From the NCBI RefSeq assembly GCF_002849655.1, contig NZ_PDNW01000011.1, positions 62,001-126,000 on the forward strand: a stretch of 64,000 bases of DNA, written 5' to 3'. Below, piece by piece: positions 27,246-37,599 of the stretch (positions within the stretch are counted from its first letter, which is position 1; each line of letters begins with the position of its first letter). The notes below the pieces were generated by a model. That model was not told the origin of the DNA and did no database searches. It saw only the letters and a list, made by a program, of their open reading frames with translations. A program made the translations under genes and the position numbers. This DNA is from Pollutimonas subterranea. Its GTDB lineage: Bacteria; Pseudomonadota; Gammaproteobacteria; Burkholderiales; Burkholderiaceae_B.

Positions 27246-28028
27246 CTAGGCGTTGGTTTCGCTAATGGCACCTGTCCAGTTTACAGGTGCCTGCCCATGC
27301 TGCTCAAGCCATGTGTTGGCCTGCACAAAATGACCGCAACCCATGAAAGGTATCGGCGGACGCGTTGCGGACAAGGGGGAGGGATGATTGGCCTTCAATA
27401 TCAGCAGGGGGCCGCCCGGGCCTTCGGTGAGCAAGGCTTCCTTGCTTTGCGCGTGTGCGCCCCAAAGCATGAAAACCTTGGGGTGCGGCGCCTGCGCCAC
27501 ACGCTGTATCAGTGCATCGGTGATTCGTTCCCAGCCCCTTTTTGCGTGCGACGCGGGGCTGGCATGCTCAACAGTAAGCGCCGTGTTGAGCAACAGTACG
27601 CCCTGCCGCGCCCAGTCGCTTAATTCGTTGTGCCGGCGCAGCGGCTCATTCGGATATTCAAGAGACAATTCCTTGAATATATTGCGCAGGCTGGGCGGTG
27701 TGCGGCACTGGTCAGGCACCGAAAATGCCAGGCCCTGGGCCTGATTGGGTCCGTGGTACGGGTCCTGTCCCAGGATCACCACGCGTACGGACTCCGGCTG
27801 CATATAGTCCAGCGCACGGAAAACGAACCTGGGATAAATCTCCGCGCCTGCCGACAGCCTGGCTGCAAGGAAGCTCGACAAGCTGGCCAGCACATCATGC
27901 GTGTCACCCGTTTCCAGCACCTGGCGCCAGGTTGGAGATAATCGCTCAAGCTGATCGATGGGCGGCTGCAGAAGACAGTTGTCGGCTGTTGAAAACAGGG
28001 TTGCTTGTTCTGTGGATTCTTTTGGCAT
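27246..28028 (-). CDS. ung: Uracil-DNA glycosylase, family 1
   Basis: 260 residues from ATG 28028. It excises uracil from DNA. The water-activating motif VVILGQDPYHGPNQA, the uracil-recognition LLLNTALTVE and the Leu loop HPSPLSATR are all present. It lies 14 bases after the HIT gene stop on the same strand, at the end of the trp-pap-HIT run. An in-frame extension to 28124 overlaps the HIT gene and is not used. Confidence 0.96.
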   Translation of the reverse strand: MPKESTEQATLFSTADNCLLQPPIDQLERLSPTWRQVLETGDTHDVLASLSSFLAARLSAGAEIYPRFVFRALDYMQPESVRVVILGQDPYHGPNQAQGLAFSVPDQCRTPPSLRNIFKELSLEYPNEPLRRHNELSDWARQGVLLLNTALTVEHASPASHAKRGWERITDALIQRVAQAPHPKVFMLWGAHAQSKEALLTEGPGGPLLILKANHPSPLSATRPPIPFMGCGHFVQANTWLEQHGQAPVNWTGAISETNA

Positions 28029-28042
28029 GGCGGTTGACCGGG

Positions 28043-28495
28043 TCAGCGTGCGGACAGGGCGTCGACCAGTGCTGCGCGATACACGGGCAACAATGTGTCG
28101 ATCTGTGCCTTGCGGGCATGCCACTGTTGCTGTTGCGCAGCGGAGCGCGAGGGCGCAGGCGCCCAGATTGCTTCGGGAAAGTGGCTATCGCAGGTCCAGC
28201 GCGGGATAATGTGCCAATGTACGTGCGGCACCATATTGCCCAGCTGCGCCAGGTTGATCTTGTCTGGCTGCAAGAAATCGCGCTGGGCCTGTTCGACCAG
28301 CCATACGGTTTCCATTAAGGTGCTACGCGCTGCAGCGGGCAGTTCGGTCATTTCTCTGACATGGTCATTCCAGATGACGCGGGTGAAGCCAGGATGTGAA
28401 GGGTCGTCCACGCCTATGACCCGCAGCACATCGTTGCGCCAGATCACCGTTACGCCGGTGGCATTGCACAGGGGGCAATTTCCCGCGGCGCTCAT
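28043..28495 (-). CDS. HIT-family nucleotide hydrolase
   Basis: 150 residues. The histidine triad HVHWHIIPR is intact. The N-terminal CPLC pair suggests a structural metal site. Bacterial HIT proteins act on nucleoside phosphoramidates or dinucleoside polyphosphates. The ATG overlaps the stop of the polyphosphate phosphotransferase gene (ATGA), so the two are co-translated. Confidence 0.9.
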   Translation of the reverse strand: MSAAGNCPLCNATGVTVIWRNDVLRVIGVDDPSHPGFTRVIWNDHVREMTELPAAARSTLMETVWLVEQAQRDFLQPDKINLAQLGNMVPHVHWHIIPRWTCDSHFPEAIWAPAPSRSAAQQQQWHARKAQIDTLLPVYRAALVDALSAR

Positions 28496-29967
28496 AGTGC
28501 CTGCTCCACGGCCTTGACGATGTGTTCAAGCACGGCGACGCGGGCATGTTTCTTGTCATTGGCGGCCAATACGTGCCAGGGGCAGGCAGGTGTATTGGTA
28601 CGGGCGAACACATCGTTGGCCGCCAATGTGTAAGCATCCCACTTCTTGCGATTGCGCCAATCTTCGGGGGTAATCTTGAAGGACTTGAACGGCGATGTCT
28701 CGCGGTCGCGAAATCGCTTCAGCTGTTCATCCTTGGTGACGGCGAGCCAAAACTTCAGGACCAGCGCGCCACTGTCGCGCAACTGCGCTTCGAAGTGATT
28801 GATTTCCGCATAGGCGCGTTGCCATTGATCCGGCTTTGCGTATTTTTCCACGCGTTCGACCAGGACGCGGCCGTACCAGGATCTATCGAAAATAGCGACA
28901 TGCCCTGGTTTGGGGATACTGCGCCAGAAACGCCATAAATAGGGGTGAGCAAGCTCTTCCGGAGTCGGGGCTGAGATCGGAATGGCGTGGAACTGCCGGG
29001 CGTCGAGCGTGTGCGTTACGCGCCTGATGGCGCCGCCTTTTCCGGCTGCATCCTGACCTTCGAACACCAGTATGAGCGGCAATTTTTCGAACTTCTTGCT
29101 GCGCGCCAAGTTGGCCAGGCGAGCTTGCCATTTGGCCATCTGTCCTTCGTACTCGTTGCTGTCGAGTGCCGCGTCGTAGTCGAGGTCTTCCAGCCGAATC
29201 ACGGGGTGGCTGGAAGGAACTGCCGCCGTACCGACGAACGCGTCGCTTTGCACGCGCAAATTGCGGCGCAAGGCCGACAACACGACTTGGCCGGTGGTGA
29301 TGGCGCGTAGCGATTCATCGGCGCCGGGAATGATGCACCAAGGAGCGTGATCGGTGTTGGTCAGGGAAATGCCCAGCGCGGCGGCATCGCGCAGGCGGGC
29401 GAACTTTTTCCAAACCTTGGTATCTTCAGGAGAAACCTGCCAGGCCGTTTCCGGATTGGCGCGCAATTCATCTGTTCTGCGCTTTTGAGCGTCCCGCGAC
29501 AGGTGGTACCAGAGCTTGACGACCTGTATGCCTTCGCGCACCAACATGGTTTCGAAGTGGCGTATGGCCTCGGCGTGGGCCTGTATCACCGCCTGGTCAG
29601 GCTTTTTCCTGGCGGCTTCCTCGAACAGGGGCTGATACCAGGAGCCAAAGACTATGCTGATGTTTCCGGAGGCGGGCAGCTTTTGCCAGTAACGCCGGAA
29701 ATAAGGATAGGCCTTATCTTCCCTCGAGGGCTTGTCGAAGGCGACAGTGCGGATATGGCGCGCATCCATCCACTCGTTAAGCAGCCTCGCCGAGGCGCCT
29801 TTGCCGCCGCCCGGTATACCTTCTAATACGATAAGCAGGGACCGGTCGGCTTTTTGTACGCGCTCGTACTGTGCCTTCAACAGCGCGGTGCGCAGCTTGG
29901 CTTCCAGGGGCTTTGCCTGTTCCCCGGCCAGGCGGGGGTCGGATTCAGCGGCGTCGAATAATGTCAT
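28492..29967 (-). CDS. pap: Polyphosphate:AMP phosphotransferase, two-domain PPK2
   Basis: 491 residues with two tandem PPK2 domains (about 1-235 and 255-491). The C-terminal domain has a canonical P-loop EGQDAAGKGGAIRRV and lid region FDRSWYGRVLVERVE. The N-terminal domain has an altered loop EGIPGGGKGASARL and FGSWYQPLFEE. This architecture is that of class II PPK2 enzymes that phosphorylate AMP to ADP with polyphosphate. It lies 6 bases after the trpC stop and overlaps the HIT gene. Confidence 0.9.
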   Translation of the reverse strand: MTLFDAAESDPRLAGEQAKPLEAKLRTALLKAQYERVQKADRSLLIVLEGIPGGGKGASARLLNEWMDARHIRTVAFDKPSREDKAYPYFRRYWQKLPASGNISIVFGSWYQPLFEEAARKKPDQAVIQAHAEAIRHFETMLVREGIQVVKLWYHLSRDAQKRRTDELRANPETAWQVSPEDTKVWKKFARLRDAAALGISLTNTDHAPWCIIPGADESLRAITTGQVVLSALRRNLRVQSDAFVGTAAVPSSHPVIRLEDLDYDAALDSNEYEGQMAKWQARLANLARSKKFEKLPLILVFEGQDAAGKGGAIRRVTHTLDARQFHAIPISAPTPEELAHPYLWRFWRSIPKPGHVAIFDRSWYGRVLVERVEKYAKPDQWQRAYAEINHFEAQLRDSGALVLKFWLAVTKDEQLKRFRDRETSPFKSFKITPEDWRNRKKWDAYTLAANDVFARTNTPACPWHVLAANDKKHARVAVLEHIVKAVEQAL

Positions 29968-29973
29968 TAGTGC

Positions 29974-30768
29974 TTAGCGGCTGAAGAAGAGTTCCTGCAA
30001 GGCCTGGCCCGGTTCGGGCGCCCGCATGAAGGCTTCGCCAACAAGGAATGCGTCTACGTTGTTATCCCGCATAAGCTTGACGTCGACGTCAGTCAGGATG
30101 CCGCTTTCTGTAATGACCCGCTTGCCGTCGGGCACGGCAGGCAGTAAGTCCAGTGTCGTTTGCAGGGAAGTCTGGAAAGTGCGCAGGTTGCGATTGTTGA
30201 TGCCGATGAGCGATGTGTTCAGTTCGAGCGCAATATCGAGTTCCGCGCGGTCGTGCACCTCGACCAGGACGTCCATGCCGAGCTCGGTGGCGACGTTTTC
30301 GAATTCCCGCAACTGTTGCGGCGACAGGGCGGCGACAATCAACAGGATGCAGTCGGCGCCAATGGCGCGCGCATGGACGATCTGGTAGGGATCGATCATG
30401 AAGTCCTTGCGCAACACAGGAAGTGTGCAAGCGGCGCGTGCCTGGCGAAGGTAGTCGTAAGAACCCTGGAAAAACTGCACATCGGTCAGCACCGACAGGC
30501 AGGCTGCACCATGCGCGGCATACGACGTGGCGATGTCAACCGGATTGAAGTTCTCGCGAATCACGCCTTTGGAGGGCGACGCTTTTTTTACCTCGGCGAT
30601 GACGCCAGGTTTGCCTTGTGCGATTTTTTCCTCGATGGCGCGCGTAAAGCCGCGCAGGTCCTTGCGGCTTTTGGCTTCGCGCAGCATGTCCGCCTCGCTG
30701 CGCATCTGCCGCGCGGTGGCGACTTCGATTCTTTTGGTCTCTAGTATTTTTTCCAGAATGTCGTTCAT
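29974..30768 (-). CDS. trpC: Indole-3-glycerol phosphate synthase
   Basis: 264 residues, TIM barrel. It closes the indole ring from Cd[21 protein letters not shown] carries the catalytic Lys; [33 protein letters not shown] and [10 protein letters not shown] are the other active-site segments. Monofunctional (no TrpF fusion). The ATG overlaps the trpD stop (ATGA). Confidence 0.97.
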   Translation of the reverse strand: MNDILEKILETKRIEVATARQMRSEADMLREAKSRKDLRGFTRAIEEKIAQGKPGVIAEVKKASPSKGVIRENFNPVDIATSYAAHGAACLSVLTDVQFFQGSYDYLRQARAACTLPVLRKDFMIDPYQIVHARAIGADCILLIVAALSPQQLREFENVATELGMDVLVEVHDRAELDIALELNTSLIGINNRNLRTFQTSLQTTLDLLPAVPDGKRVITESGILTDVDVKLMRDNNVDAFLVGEAFMRAPEPGQALQELFFSR

Positions 30769-31796
30769 GCGGAAAGCGTCCGGGTAAAGGTGCAGAATTC
30801 GTCAAGCTTGGCTCGTGCAGCGCCGTTGGCCAAGGATTCAAAAGCCAGCTTCAATCCCTCTTCGATAGATGTTGCCTTGTTGCCCGCATAGATGGCCAAG
30901 CCTGCATTGAAACCAACAATATCACGCGCTGGACCGTTGATGTTGTCTAGCGCTTCAAGAACCATCTTGGCCGATTCTTCGCGGTTATTGACCTTGATTG
31001 ACCGATTAGACACCATCGCCATGCCAAAGTCTTCCGGATGAATTTCGTATTCGGTCACCTGGCCATCCTTGAGTTCACCGACCAGGGTGGCGGAACCCAG
31101 CGACGCTTCGTCCATGCCGTCTTTGCCGTGGACAATCAGCACGTGCCGGGAGCCTAGCCTTTGCAATACCCGCACCTGAATGCCTACCAGATCAGGATGG
31201 AATACACCCATCAGCTGATTGGCGGCATTGGCGGGATTGGTGAGAGGGCCCAGGATATTGAAAATCGTCTTGACAGCCAGGTCTTTGCGCACGGCAGCGA
31301 CATTCTTCATGGCAGCGTGATGAGAAGGCGCGAACATGAAGCCGATGCCGCTGCGACTTATACTTTCGGCCACTTGTTCGGGGGTGAGCATGACGTTGGC
31401 ACCCAGCGCCTCGAGCACGTCGGCGCTACCCGAGGAGGACGATGCGCTGCGGTTGCCGTGCTTTGCAATTTTCACGCCGGCCGATGCCGCCACGAACATG
31501 GCAGCGGTTGAAATGTTGAATGTATTGGAGCCGTCGCCTCCGGTGCCGCACATATCGAGCAAGTCGTCGGTACTGGGCGTGTTTACGGGCAGTGCGAACT
31601 CGCGCATTACCTGCGCCGCGGCAGTGATCTCGCCAACCGTTTCTTTTTTCACCCGCAGGCCCATGATCAGGGCGCTGGCTATTTGCGGCGATACCTCGCC
31701 ACGCATCAGCATGCGCATCAAGTGCAGCATTTCATCGTGAAAGATCTCGCGGTGTTCGATGCAGCGTGATAGCGCTTCGGTAGGTGTGATGGTCAT
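30765..31796 (-). CDS. trpD: Anthranilate phosphoribosyltransferase
   Basis: 343 residues. It joins anthranilate to [21 protein letters not shown] is the PRPP-binding loop; [20 protein letters not shown] and the [12 protein letters not shown] region complete the site. Not fused to TrpG. It lies 15 bases after trpG. Confidence 0.97.
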   Translation of the reverse strand: MTITPTEALSRCIEHREIFHDEMLHLMRMLMRGEVSPQIASALIMGLRVKKETVGEITAAAQVMREFALPVNTPSTDDLLDMCGTGGDGSNTFNISTAAMFVAASAGVKIAKHGNRSASSSSGSADVLEALGANVMLTPEQVAESISRSGIGFMFAPSHHAAMKNVAAVRKDLAVKTIFNILGPLTNPANAANQLMGVFHPDLVGIQVRVLQRLGSRHVLIVHGKDGMDEASLGSATLVGELKDGQVTEYEIHPEDFGMAMVSNRSIKVNNREESAKMVLEALDNINGPARDIVGFNAGLAIYAGNKATSIEEGLKLAFESLANGAARAKLDEFCTFTRTLSA

Positions 31797-31811
31797 TATT
31801 GTCCCTTTTAT

Positions 31812-32375
31812 TTATATATTCAGGAAGTTTTTCAGCAAAGCATGGCCATGTTCGCTGAGCACGGATTCCGGATGGAACTGCACGCCGTATACGGGTAGCG
31901 TCTTGTGGCGCAGGCCCATGATTTCACCATCTGCTGTTTCGGCCGTGACTTCCAGGCAGTCGGGCAGCGTATTGCGGTCCACAGCCAACGAGTGATAGCG
32001 CGTAACGACAAAGGGCGATGGCAGGCCGCTGAAGACATCCGAGCCGGTGTGAGTAATGTCCGAGACTTTGCCGTGCATTATTTGACGGGCGCGTACAACG
32101 TCGCCGCCATAGGCCGCGCCGATAGCCTGGTGGCCCAGGCATACGCCCAGGACGGGCACCTTGCCTGCGAAGTGTTGTATCAGTTCAACTGAAATGCCCG
32201 CCTCGGCTGGGGAGCACGGGCCGGGCGACACGCAGATGCGATCGGGCTTCATGGCCACGATATCGGCCACACTGACCTGGTCGTTGCGGCGTACTTCCAC
32301 GTCTTCGCCCAGCTCGCCGAAGTACTGGACCAGGTTATAGGTAAACGAATCGTAATTATCTAGCATCAGTAACAT
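31812..32375 (-). CDS. trpG: Anthranilate synthase glutamine amidotransferase subunit
   Basis: 187 residues, class I glutamine amidotransferase. The oxyanion/nucleophile segment [17 protein letters not shown] and the His/Glu of [13 protein letters not shown] form the catalytic triad. It supplies ammonia to TrpE; in such organisms it may also serve para-aminobenzoate synthesis. It starts 27 bases after the trpE stop. Confidence 0.96.
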   Translation of the reverse strand: MLLMLDNYDSFTYNLVQYFGELGEDVEVRRNDQVSVADIVAMKPDRICVSPGPCSPAEAGISVELIQHFAGKVPVLGVCLGHQAIGAAYGGDVVRARQIMHGKVSDITHTGSDVFSGLPSPFVVTRYHSLAVDRNTLPDCLEVTAETADGEIMGLRHKTLPVYGVQFHPESVLSEHGHALLKNFLNI

Positions 32376-32402
32376 GTAGTTCTCCTGGTTCGATGCCGGG
32401 CG

Positions 32403-33923
32403 TTAAATGGGTTCGTCCAGGCCGAACTGGACTTGCTCGGCCGCCCGCAACACAGCGCGGGCCTTGGCTTCAGTCTCCTGCCATTCCTTTTCGGGGTCGG
32501 AGTCTGCCACGATACCGGCAGCGGCCTGCACGTAAAGCATGCCGTCCTTGATGATGCCGGTGCGGATCGCAATGGCGACATCCATTTCGCCTCCGTAGCT
32601 CAAGTAACCAGCGGCGCCGCCGTAGATTCCCCGGCGCACGGGCTCCAGCTCGTCAATGATTTCCATGGCGCGGACCTTTGGAGCGCCGGTGAGCGTGCCG
32701 GCCGGAAAAGCCGCGCGCAGCACGTCCATATTGCTCATGCCATCGTGCAGGTCGCCGCACACATTCGACACCAGGTGCATCACGTGCGAATAGCGCTCTA
32801 TCGTCATGGTGTCGGTCACCTTCACCGACCCGGTCTTGGCCACCCGGCCAACGTCGTTGCGGGCCAGGTCGATAAGCATCACATGCTCGGCTCGTTCTTT
32901 TGGATCGGCCATCAGTTCTTCAGCCAATTGCGCGTCCTCTTCCGGGGTGGCGCCGCGCCGGCGGGTGCCCGCCAATGGACGTATCGTGACCACGGTCTTC
33001 TCTTTTTGCGCTTCAGTCACAATTTCCTGGCGCACCAGGATCTCGGGTGACGAACCGACCACCTGGAAGTCGTCGAAGTTCCAGAAGTACATGTACGGAG
33101 ACGGGTTCAGCGAACGCAGGGACCGATACAGAGACAAGGGCGAGTCGCGGAACGGCTTGGCGATGACCTGTCCGATCTGGACCTGCATCAAGTCTCCCGC
33201 AGCGATGTATTCCTTAGCTTTGAGTACTGCGGCGATGTAGTCTTCTTTCGCAAAATCACGACGGCTGGTCGTTTGCATGCTGGCGTAGGCGTAGGGGATT
33301 ACGACGGGCGTGCGCAGCTTTTCACGCAGTTCTTTGAGGCGGCGCTTGGCCAATGCGTAGCTTTCGGCTTGCGCAGGGTCGGCATAGACAATCAGGTAAG
33401 TGCGACCAGCAAGGTTGTCAACAATGACGAGTTCATCGACGTGCAACAGCATGATGTCGGGCGTGCCTTCATCCTGCCCGGCTGGAAAAGGCTTGACGGC
33501 CGGTCCAAGCCGGGGCTCGATGTTACGTACGGTGTCATAGCCGAAATAGCCGGCAAGTCCGCCTGCAAAGCGCGGCATGCCCGGCCGTATCGCGACCTTG
33601 AAGCGTTGCTGGTAGGATTCGATGAAGCTTAAGGGATCGCCCTCGTGCGTTTCGACCACTTTGCCTTGATGCAGGATTTCGGTGGTGGCCCCACTGGAGC
33701 GGATGACGGTCTTGGCGGGCAAGCCGATGAACGAGTAGCGGCCGAAGCGCTCGCCCCCGACTACCGATTCAAGCAGGCAGCTGTTACGCCCACCTTCCGG
33801 ACCGTTATGTGCCAGTTTCAGGTAGATGGCCAGCGGCGTGTCCAGGTCGGCGTAGGTTTCCGCAATCAGGGGGATGCGGTTGTAGCCTTGCGCGGCGAGT
33901 GCATTGAATTCTATTTCCGTCAT
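32403..33923 (-). CDS. trpE: Anthranilate synthase component I
   Basis: 506 residues, chorismate-utilising enzyme. An N-terminal regulatory domain containing LLESVVGGERFGRYSF (Trp feedback LLES element) is followed by the catalytic domain: VGSSPEILVR, RPLAGTRRRG, DLARNDVGRV, FPAGTLTGAPKVRAMEIIDELEP. It begins the trpEGDC run and is preceded by a leader peptide gene and a hairpin, an attenuation arrangement. Confidence 0.97.
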   Translation of the reverse strand: MTEIEFNALAAQGYNRIPLIAETYADLDTPLAIYLKLAHNGPEGGRNSCLLESVVGGERFGRYSFIGLPAKTVIRSSGATTEILHQGKVVETHEGDPLSFIESYQQRFKVAIRPGMPRFAGGLAGYFGYDTVRNIEPRLGPAVKPFPAGQDEGTPDIMLLHVDELVIVDNLAGRTYLIVYADPAQAESYALAKRRLKELREKLRTPVVIPYAYASMQTTSRRDFAKEDYIAAVLKAKEYIAAGDLMQVQIGQVIAKPFRDSPLSLYRSLRSLNPSPYMYFWNFDDFQVVGSSPEILVRQEIVTEAQKEKTVVTIRPLAGTRRRGATPEEDAQLAEELMADPKERAEHVMLIDLARNDVGRVAKTGSVKVTDTMTIERYSHVMHLVSNVCGDLHDGMSNMDVLRAAFPAGTLTGAPKVRAMEIIDELEPVRRGIYGGAAGYLSYGGEMDVAIAIRTGIIKDGMLYVQAAAGIVADSDPEKEWQETEAKARAVLRAAEQVQFGLDEPI

Positions 33924-33970
33924 AGTGGTCTCTGTGAAATGTTTACATAGAGGCCGGGACAGAAATCAAG

Positions 33971-34001
33971 AAAGCCCGGCCATTATTCGGTTCCGGGCTT
34001 T
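33971..34001 (-). terminator. Attenuator-type hairpin before trpE
   Basis: AAAGCCCGG (33971-33979) pairs with CCGGGCTTT (33993-34001) around a 13-base loop. On the minus strand the stem is followed by CTTGATTTCTG, a weak U-rich tail. It lies between the leader peptide stop and trpE, where a trp attenuator is expected. I could not define a convincing antiterminator partner by eye. Confidence 0.7.
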
Positions 34002-34063
34002 GCGTTTAGTAATGCTGACGACACGTGAAAGACAGGGTCTTTGGTGCCGGGAGTGGATTACCG

Positions 34064-34135
34064 CTACCCAGAACACGAACGCCACCAGCGCCAGTTGGCG
34101 CAGGGCGTAATGCAGGAATAGGCGGTAGCGATCAT
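34064..34135 (-). CDS. trpL: Trp leader peptide
   Basis: A 23-codon ORF on the minus strand, ATG at 34135, stop TAG at 34064-34066. The product contains ANWRWWRSCSG, that is three Trp codons within four (WRWW). This is the hallmark of a trp operon attenuation leader; low charged tRNA-Trp would stall the ribosome there and prevent the hairpin at 33971-34001. Its ATG overlaps the gph stop as ATGA, so translation of the leader may depend on termination of gph. Confidence 0.88.
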   Translation of the reverse strand: MIATAYSCITPCANWRWWRSCSG

Positions 34136-34821
34136 GGATTGTTGTTGGTTTGTTGGCGAAAGGCCCACTGGGCGGCCTCGCTGATGGACATAACTATATC
34201 ATCTACTTCCAGAGTCCGCACATCCATTCCTTCGTTATAGCCGTAAGGCACCGCCAGCACCGTCATGCCGGCCGCACGTGCGGCCAGCGCATCGTTGATC
34301 GAATCGCCAATGGCCAGCGCACCCTGCGGATCCGCCTGCATCAGCTCGCAGGCATGCAACAGGGGCATGGGATGAGGCTTCTTGCGGGCGCAGGTGTCGC
34401 CGCACACCACATGCTCGAAAAAATGGGCCAGGCCGGCGCGTTCGAGCAGGGGTAGCGTGAATTCCGTAGGCTTGTTGGTGACCACGGCCATTTTTACGCC
34501 CGCCGCCTTGAACGCTTCCAGGCCTTGCACGACGCCGGGATACACGGCGGCCTGCTCGCCGTTTACCGCATGATAGTGGCGGCCGAAGATCTCCAGCCCC
34601 TGCTTGATATCGTCCGCGGTCGGCACCGAGCCGTCTGGATTGTTCGACAGTGTGCGCAGCACCAGGTTTTCGGTGCCTTTGCCCACATAGCTGGCAATAG
34701 TGTCCTGGGAGAGCGGCGCGAGGCCTAGCTCCATCCGCATGGCATTGGATGCATTGGCCAAGTCGGGTATGGTGTCCAGCAAGGTGCCATCGAGGTCCAG
34801 GAGTACGGCGGAAAACGGCAT
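34132..34821 (-). CDS. gph: Phosphoglycolate phosphatase
   Basis: 229 residues, HAD superfamily with cap C1. Motif I LLDLDGTLLDT, motif II VVTNKP, motif III Lys in RKKPHPMPLLHA, and motif IV GDSINDALAA are intact. It removes phosphate from 2-phosphoglycolate. It immediately precedes trpL-trpE, as in many betaproteobacteria; rpe, its usual upstream partner, is separated by an opposite-strand gene here. Confidence 0.93.
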   Translation of the reverse strand: MPFSAVLLDLDGTLLDTIPDLANASNAMRMELGLAPLSQDTIASYVGKGTENLVLRTLSNNPDGSVPTADDIKQGLEIFGRHYHAVNGEQAAVYPGVVQGLEAFKAAGVKMAVVTNKPTEFTLPLLERAGLAHFFEHVVCGDTCARKKPHPMPLLHACELMQADPQGALAIGDSINDALAARAAGMTVLAVPYGYNEGMDVRTLEVDDIVMSISEAAQWAFRQQTNNNP

Positions 34822-34962
34822 GAGGCTTCTCTTTGATTGAAGGGAAGCTCGATTGTAGGGTGTCCGCCGACATTTTCCTGTAATACGGGCCTGCTAAGGT
34901 GCCTGCTGATCCATATCCGGGTCGGAAAAGGCCATTTTTGGGTCTATGCACAGGTTGACTGA

Positions 34963-36789
34963 ATGCACATGATGGAAACACTTACTGAGTGTGTAGAAAG
35001 CTCGCCCCGCGGGACACAACTCGAGAGCGCGCAAATGCTGGCAAGTTTTCAGAAGGTCCTGGCCGACAGAGCCTTGACTCCGTTGTACCAGCCGATCGTC
35101 GATCTGCAATTCGGCCGGATTATCGGCTACGAAGGTTTGATTCGAGGTCCATCCGATTCTCCCTTGCATGCGCCGACCAGGCTCTTTGGCCTTGCTCGAC
35201 AGCATGGTCAAACCCTCGAACTCGAGCGCATCTGCCGGCGTATACACATCGAAAAGTTCCAGGCCCTGGGACTTGCGGGCAAATTATTCCTGAACATGAG
35301 TCCGGACGCGCTGCTGATGCCCGCTCGTGAATTGCAGGGCTGCCTGGCACACATGCACGAAGCCGGCATGTGTCCCGGAAATATCGTCATCGAGCTGACC
35401 GAGTCGGAAGCCACGTCGAGTTACTCGCTGTTGCGCCAAGCTGCGCAGGAGTTCCGGGGACCGGGCCTGCAGATCGCCATCGACGACCTGGGCGAAGGTT
35501 TTTCAAGCTTGCGGCTCTGGTCGGAATTGCGCCCGGAATACGTGAAGATAGACAAGTACTTCGTACAGGGCATCGACAGTGACGCCGTCAAACGTCAGTT
35601 TGTACGATCCATTGCCGAGATGGCGCAGCAGTCGAAGTCGGAAGTCATTGCAGAAGGCATCGAGACTGAAGCGGAGCTCGATGCGGTACAGCGCCTGGGC
35701 ATCCGCTATGGTCAGGGCTACCTGCTGGCCCGACCCTCTTCAGATCCCGTGGCGATCTTGCCGCCCGCAACGCTGCGCCTGTTGACGCCCGCGCCCACCG
35801 GCAGACGGCCTCTTATGAACGACGCTTACAAAAGCGTAGCGACGGCACGCAAGATCCTTCGTTCGGTGCCTGCCGTCAGCGACTCAACGCTGACCAACGA
35901 CGTCTACGATATCTTCAAGAAACAGCCCGAGCTTCAAGTGCTGGCTGTCCTGCACGACGGCTTGCCGATCGGACTGATACACAGGCTGCGGATGCTGGAC
36001 CGTTTGGCCCGGCCTTATCATCGAGAGCTTTATGGCAACAAGCCTTGCAACCAGTTTATTGAGAATCTGCCGCTGATCGTCGATCACCAGACCAGCCTTC
36101 AAGACCTGGGATACTTGTTCACCGAAGCGAATCCGCACCATTTGGCTGACGGATTCATTATCACCGAGCAGGGAAAATTCCTGGGGGTGGGTACCGGCTT
36201 CGACCTGATACGCGAAATCACCCAGATCCAGATACATGCCGCCCGCTACGCAAACCCCTTGACTCAGCTTCCAGGCAATGTGCCCATCAACGAGCACATT
36301 GAGGCGTTGTTGCTGAATGGTGAACCTTTCGCCGTGTGTTATTGCGACCTGGACCACTTCAAGGCTTTCAACGATTTATACAGCTACCGCAAGGGCGATG
36401 AAGTTATACAGATCACGGCGAATCTCCTGCGTGAATATATTGATCCGGCTGTCGATTTCGTGGGCCATATCGGCGGTGACGATTTCATTGTCATCTTCAG
36501 GAGCCTGAACTGGCGCGAGCGCTGCCACAACGTATTGGATCGCTTCCTTGCGGCGACGGCCTACTTGTACAAGCCCGTTCATTTGTTGAAAGGCGGTTAC
36601 TTCGCCGCGAACCGGCAAGGGGCGGAAGTTTTCCATGGCCTGATCAGCATTTCGCTGGGCGTGGTCGAAGTCGACGTCGATATGCCTTATTCGGGCCATC
36701 AGATTGCGGAGCTGGCGGCCTCGGTCAAAACCGAGGCCAAGAAGATTCCCGGTAATTCGCTGTTTGTGGAACGGCGGTCGCTGCCCTAA
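34963..36789 (+). CDS. EAL-CBS-GGDEF cyclic-di-GMP protein
   Basis: 608 residues, no membrane segment. EAL domain about 30-270 with EGL (57-59) in place of EAL, plus [29 protein letters not shown] and GQGYLLARP, so key metal residues look kept. A CBS-like pair lies at about 290-405, then a GGDEF domain with GGDDF at about 504-508. It could be a phosphodiesterase with a regulatory or weak cyclase domain. ATGs at 34969 and 34972 are alternative starts. Its stop overlaps the stop of convergent rpe. Confidence 0.88.
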   Translation: MHMMETLTECVESSPRGTQLESAQMLASFQKVLADRALTPLYQPIVDLQFGRIIGYEGLIRGPSDSPLHAPTRLFGLARQHGQTLELERICRRIHIEKFQALGLAGKLFLNMSPDALLMPARELQGCLAHMHEAGMCPGNIVIELTESEATSSYSLLRQAAQEFRGPGLQIAIDDLGEGFSSLRLWSELRPEYVKIDKYFVQGIDSDAVKRQFVRSIAEMAQQSKSEVIAEGIETEAELDAVQRLGIRYGQGYLLARPSSDPVAILPPATLRLLTPAPTGRRPLMNDAYKSVATARKILRSVPAVSDSTLTNDVYDIFKKQPELQVLAVLHDGLPIGLIHRLRMLDRLARPYHRELYGNKPCNQFIENLPLIVDHQTSLQDLGYLFTEANPHHLADGFIITEQGKFLGVGTGFDLIREITQIQIHAARYANPLTQLPGNVPINEHIEALLLNGEPFAVCYCDLDHFKAFNDLYSYRKGDEVIQITANLLREYIDPAVDFVGHIGGDDFIVIFRSLNWRERCHNVLDRFLAATAYLYKPVHLLKGGYFAANRQGAEVFHGLISISLGVVEVDVDMPYSGHQIAELAASVKTEAKKIPGNSLFVERRSLP

Positions 36790-37487
36790 GCGGACAGGGA
36801 TTCGCCTTTGGCGATTTCAGCACGCAGGGCGTCGATGACTGTTTTGTAGTCCGGCTGGCCGAATATGGCTGAACCCGCGACAAACGTGTCGGCGCCGGCC
36901 GCCCGTATGGCGGCGATGTTGTCGATCTTTACGCCGCCATCGACTTCAAGCGCAATACCTTGCCCTCCGGAGTTTTTCCAGGCGTCGATCTTGCCGCGGG
37001 CCAGCGCAAGCTTGCGCAGCGTTTCAGGTATGAAGGCCTGGCCGCCAAAACCGGGATTGACCGACATCAGCAGGATCACGTCGAGCTTCTCCATGACATG
37101 ATCCATCCAGTCCAGCGGCGTAGCGGGATTGAACACCAGCCCCGCCTTGCAGCCGTGCTCCCGTATCAGCGCCAGGGTTCGGTCGGGGTGGCGCGATGCT
37201 TCCGGGTGAAAAGTAATAATATTGGCGCCTGCCTTGGCAAATTGCGGGATAATGGCATCGACGGGCTCTACCATAAGGTGCACGTCGATGGGCGCATCGG
37301 TGTGGGGCCGCAAGGCTTCGCATACCATGGGGCCCATCGTCAGATTAGGCACGTAATGGTTGTCCATTACATCGAAATGGATCCAATCGGCCCCGCTGGC
37401 GACGACGTTCTTTACTTCTTCGCCCAGGCGGGCGAAATCCGCTGCCAGCAGGCTGGGGGCGATACGGGTAGGTTGGGCAAATGGCAT
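36786..37487 (-). CDS. rpe: Ribulose-phosphate 3-epimerase
   Basis: 233 residues from ATG 37487 ([22 protein letters not shown]). TIM barrel of the pentose phosphate/Calvin pathways. [38 protein letters not shown] and LEVDGGV hold the metal ligands and catalytic Asp. Its last bases overlap the stop codon of the convergent c-di-GMP gene. apaG starts divergently 112 bases upstream. Confidence 0.96.
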   Translation of the reverse strand: MPFAQPTRIAPSLLAADFARLGEEVKNVVASGADWIHFDVMDNHYVPNLTMGPMVCEALRPHTDAPIDVHLMVEPVDAIIPQFAKAGANIITFHPEASRHPDRTLALIREHGCKAGLVFNPATPLDWMDHVMEKLDVILLMSVNPGFGGQAFIPETLRKLALARGKIDAWKNSGGQGIALEVDGGVKIDNIAAIRAAGADTFVAGSAIFGQPDYKTVIDALRAEIAKGESLSA

Positions 37488-37599
37488 GGGAGGGTACCGG
37501 TTGTCAAGTAAAAACCAAAACAGCGAATATGCCATTATTACAGGTTAGTGCCGACTTTCCTTTTAAATATCGCAGCTACCATTTAATCTGGAACCAGAC

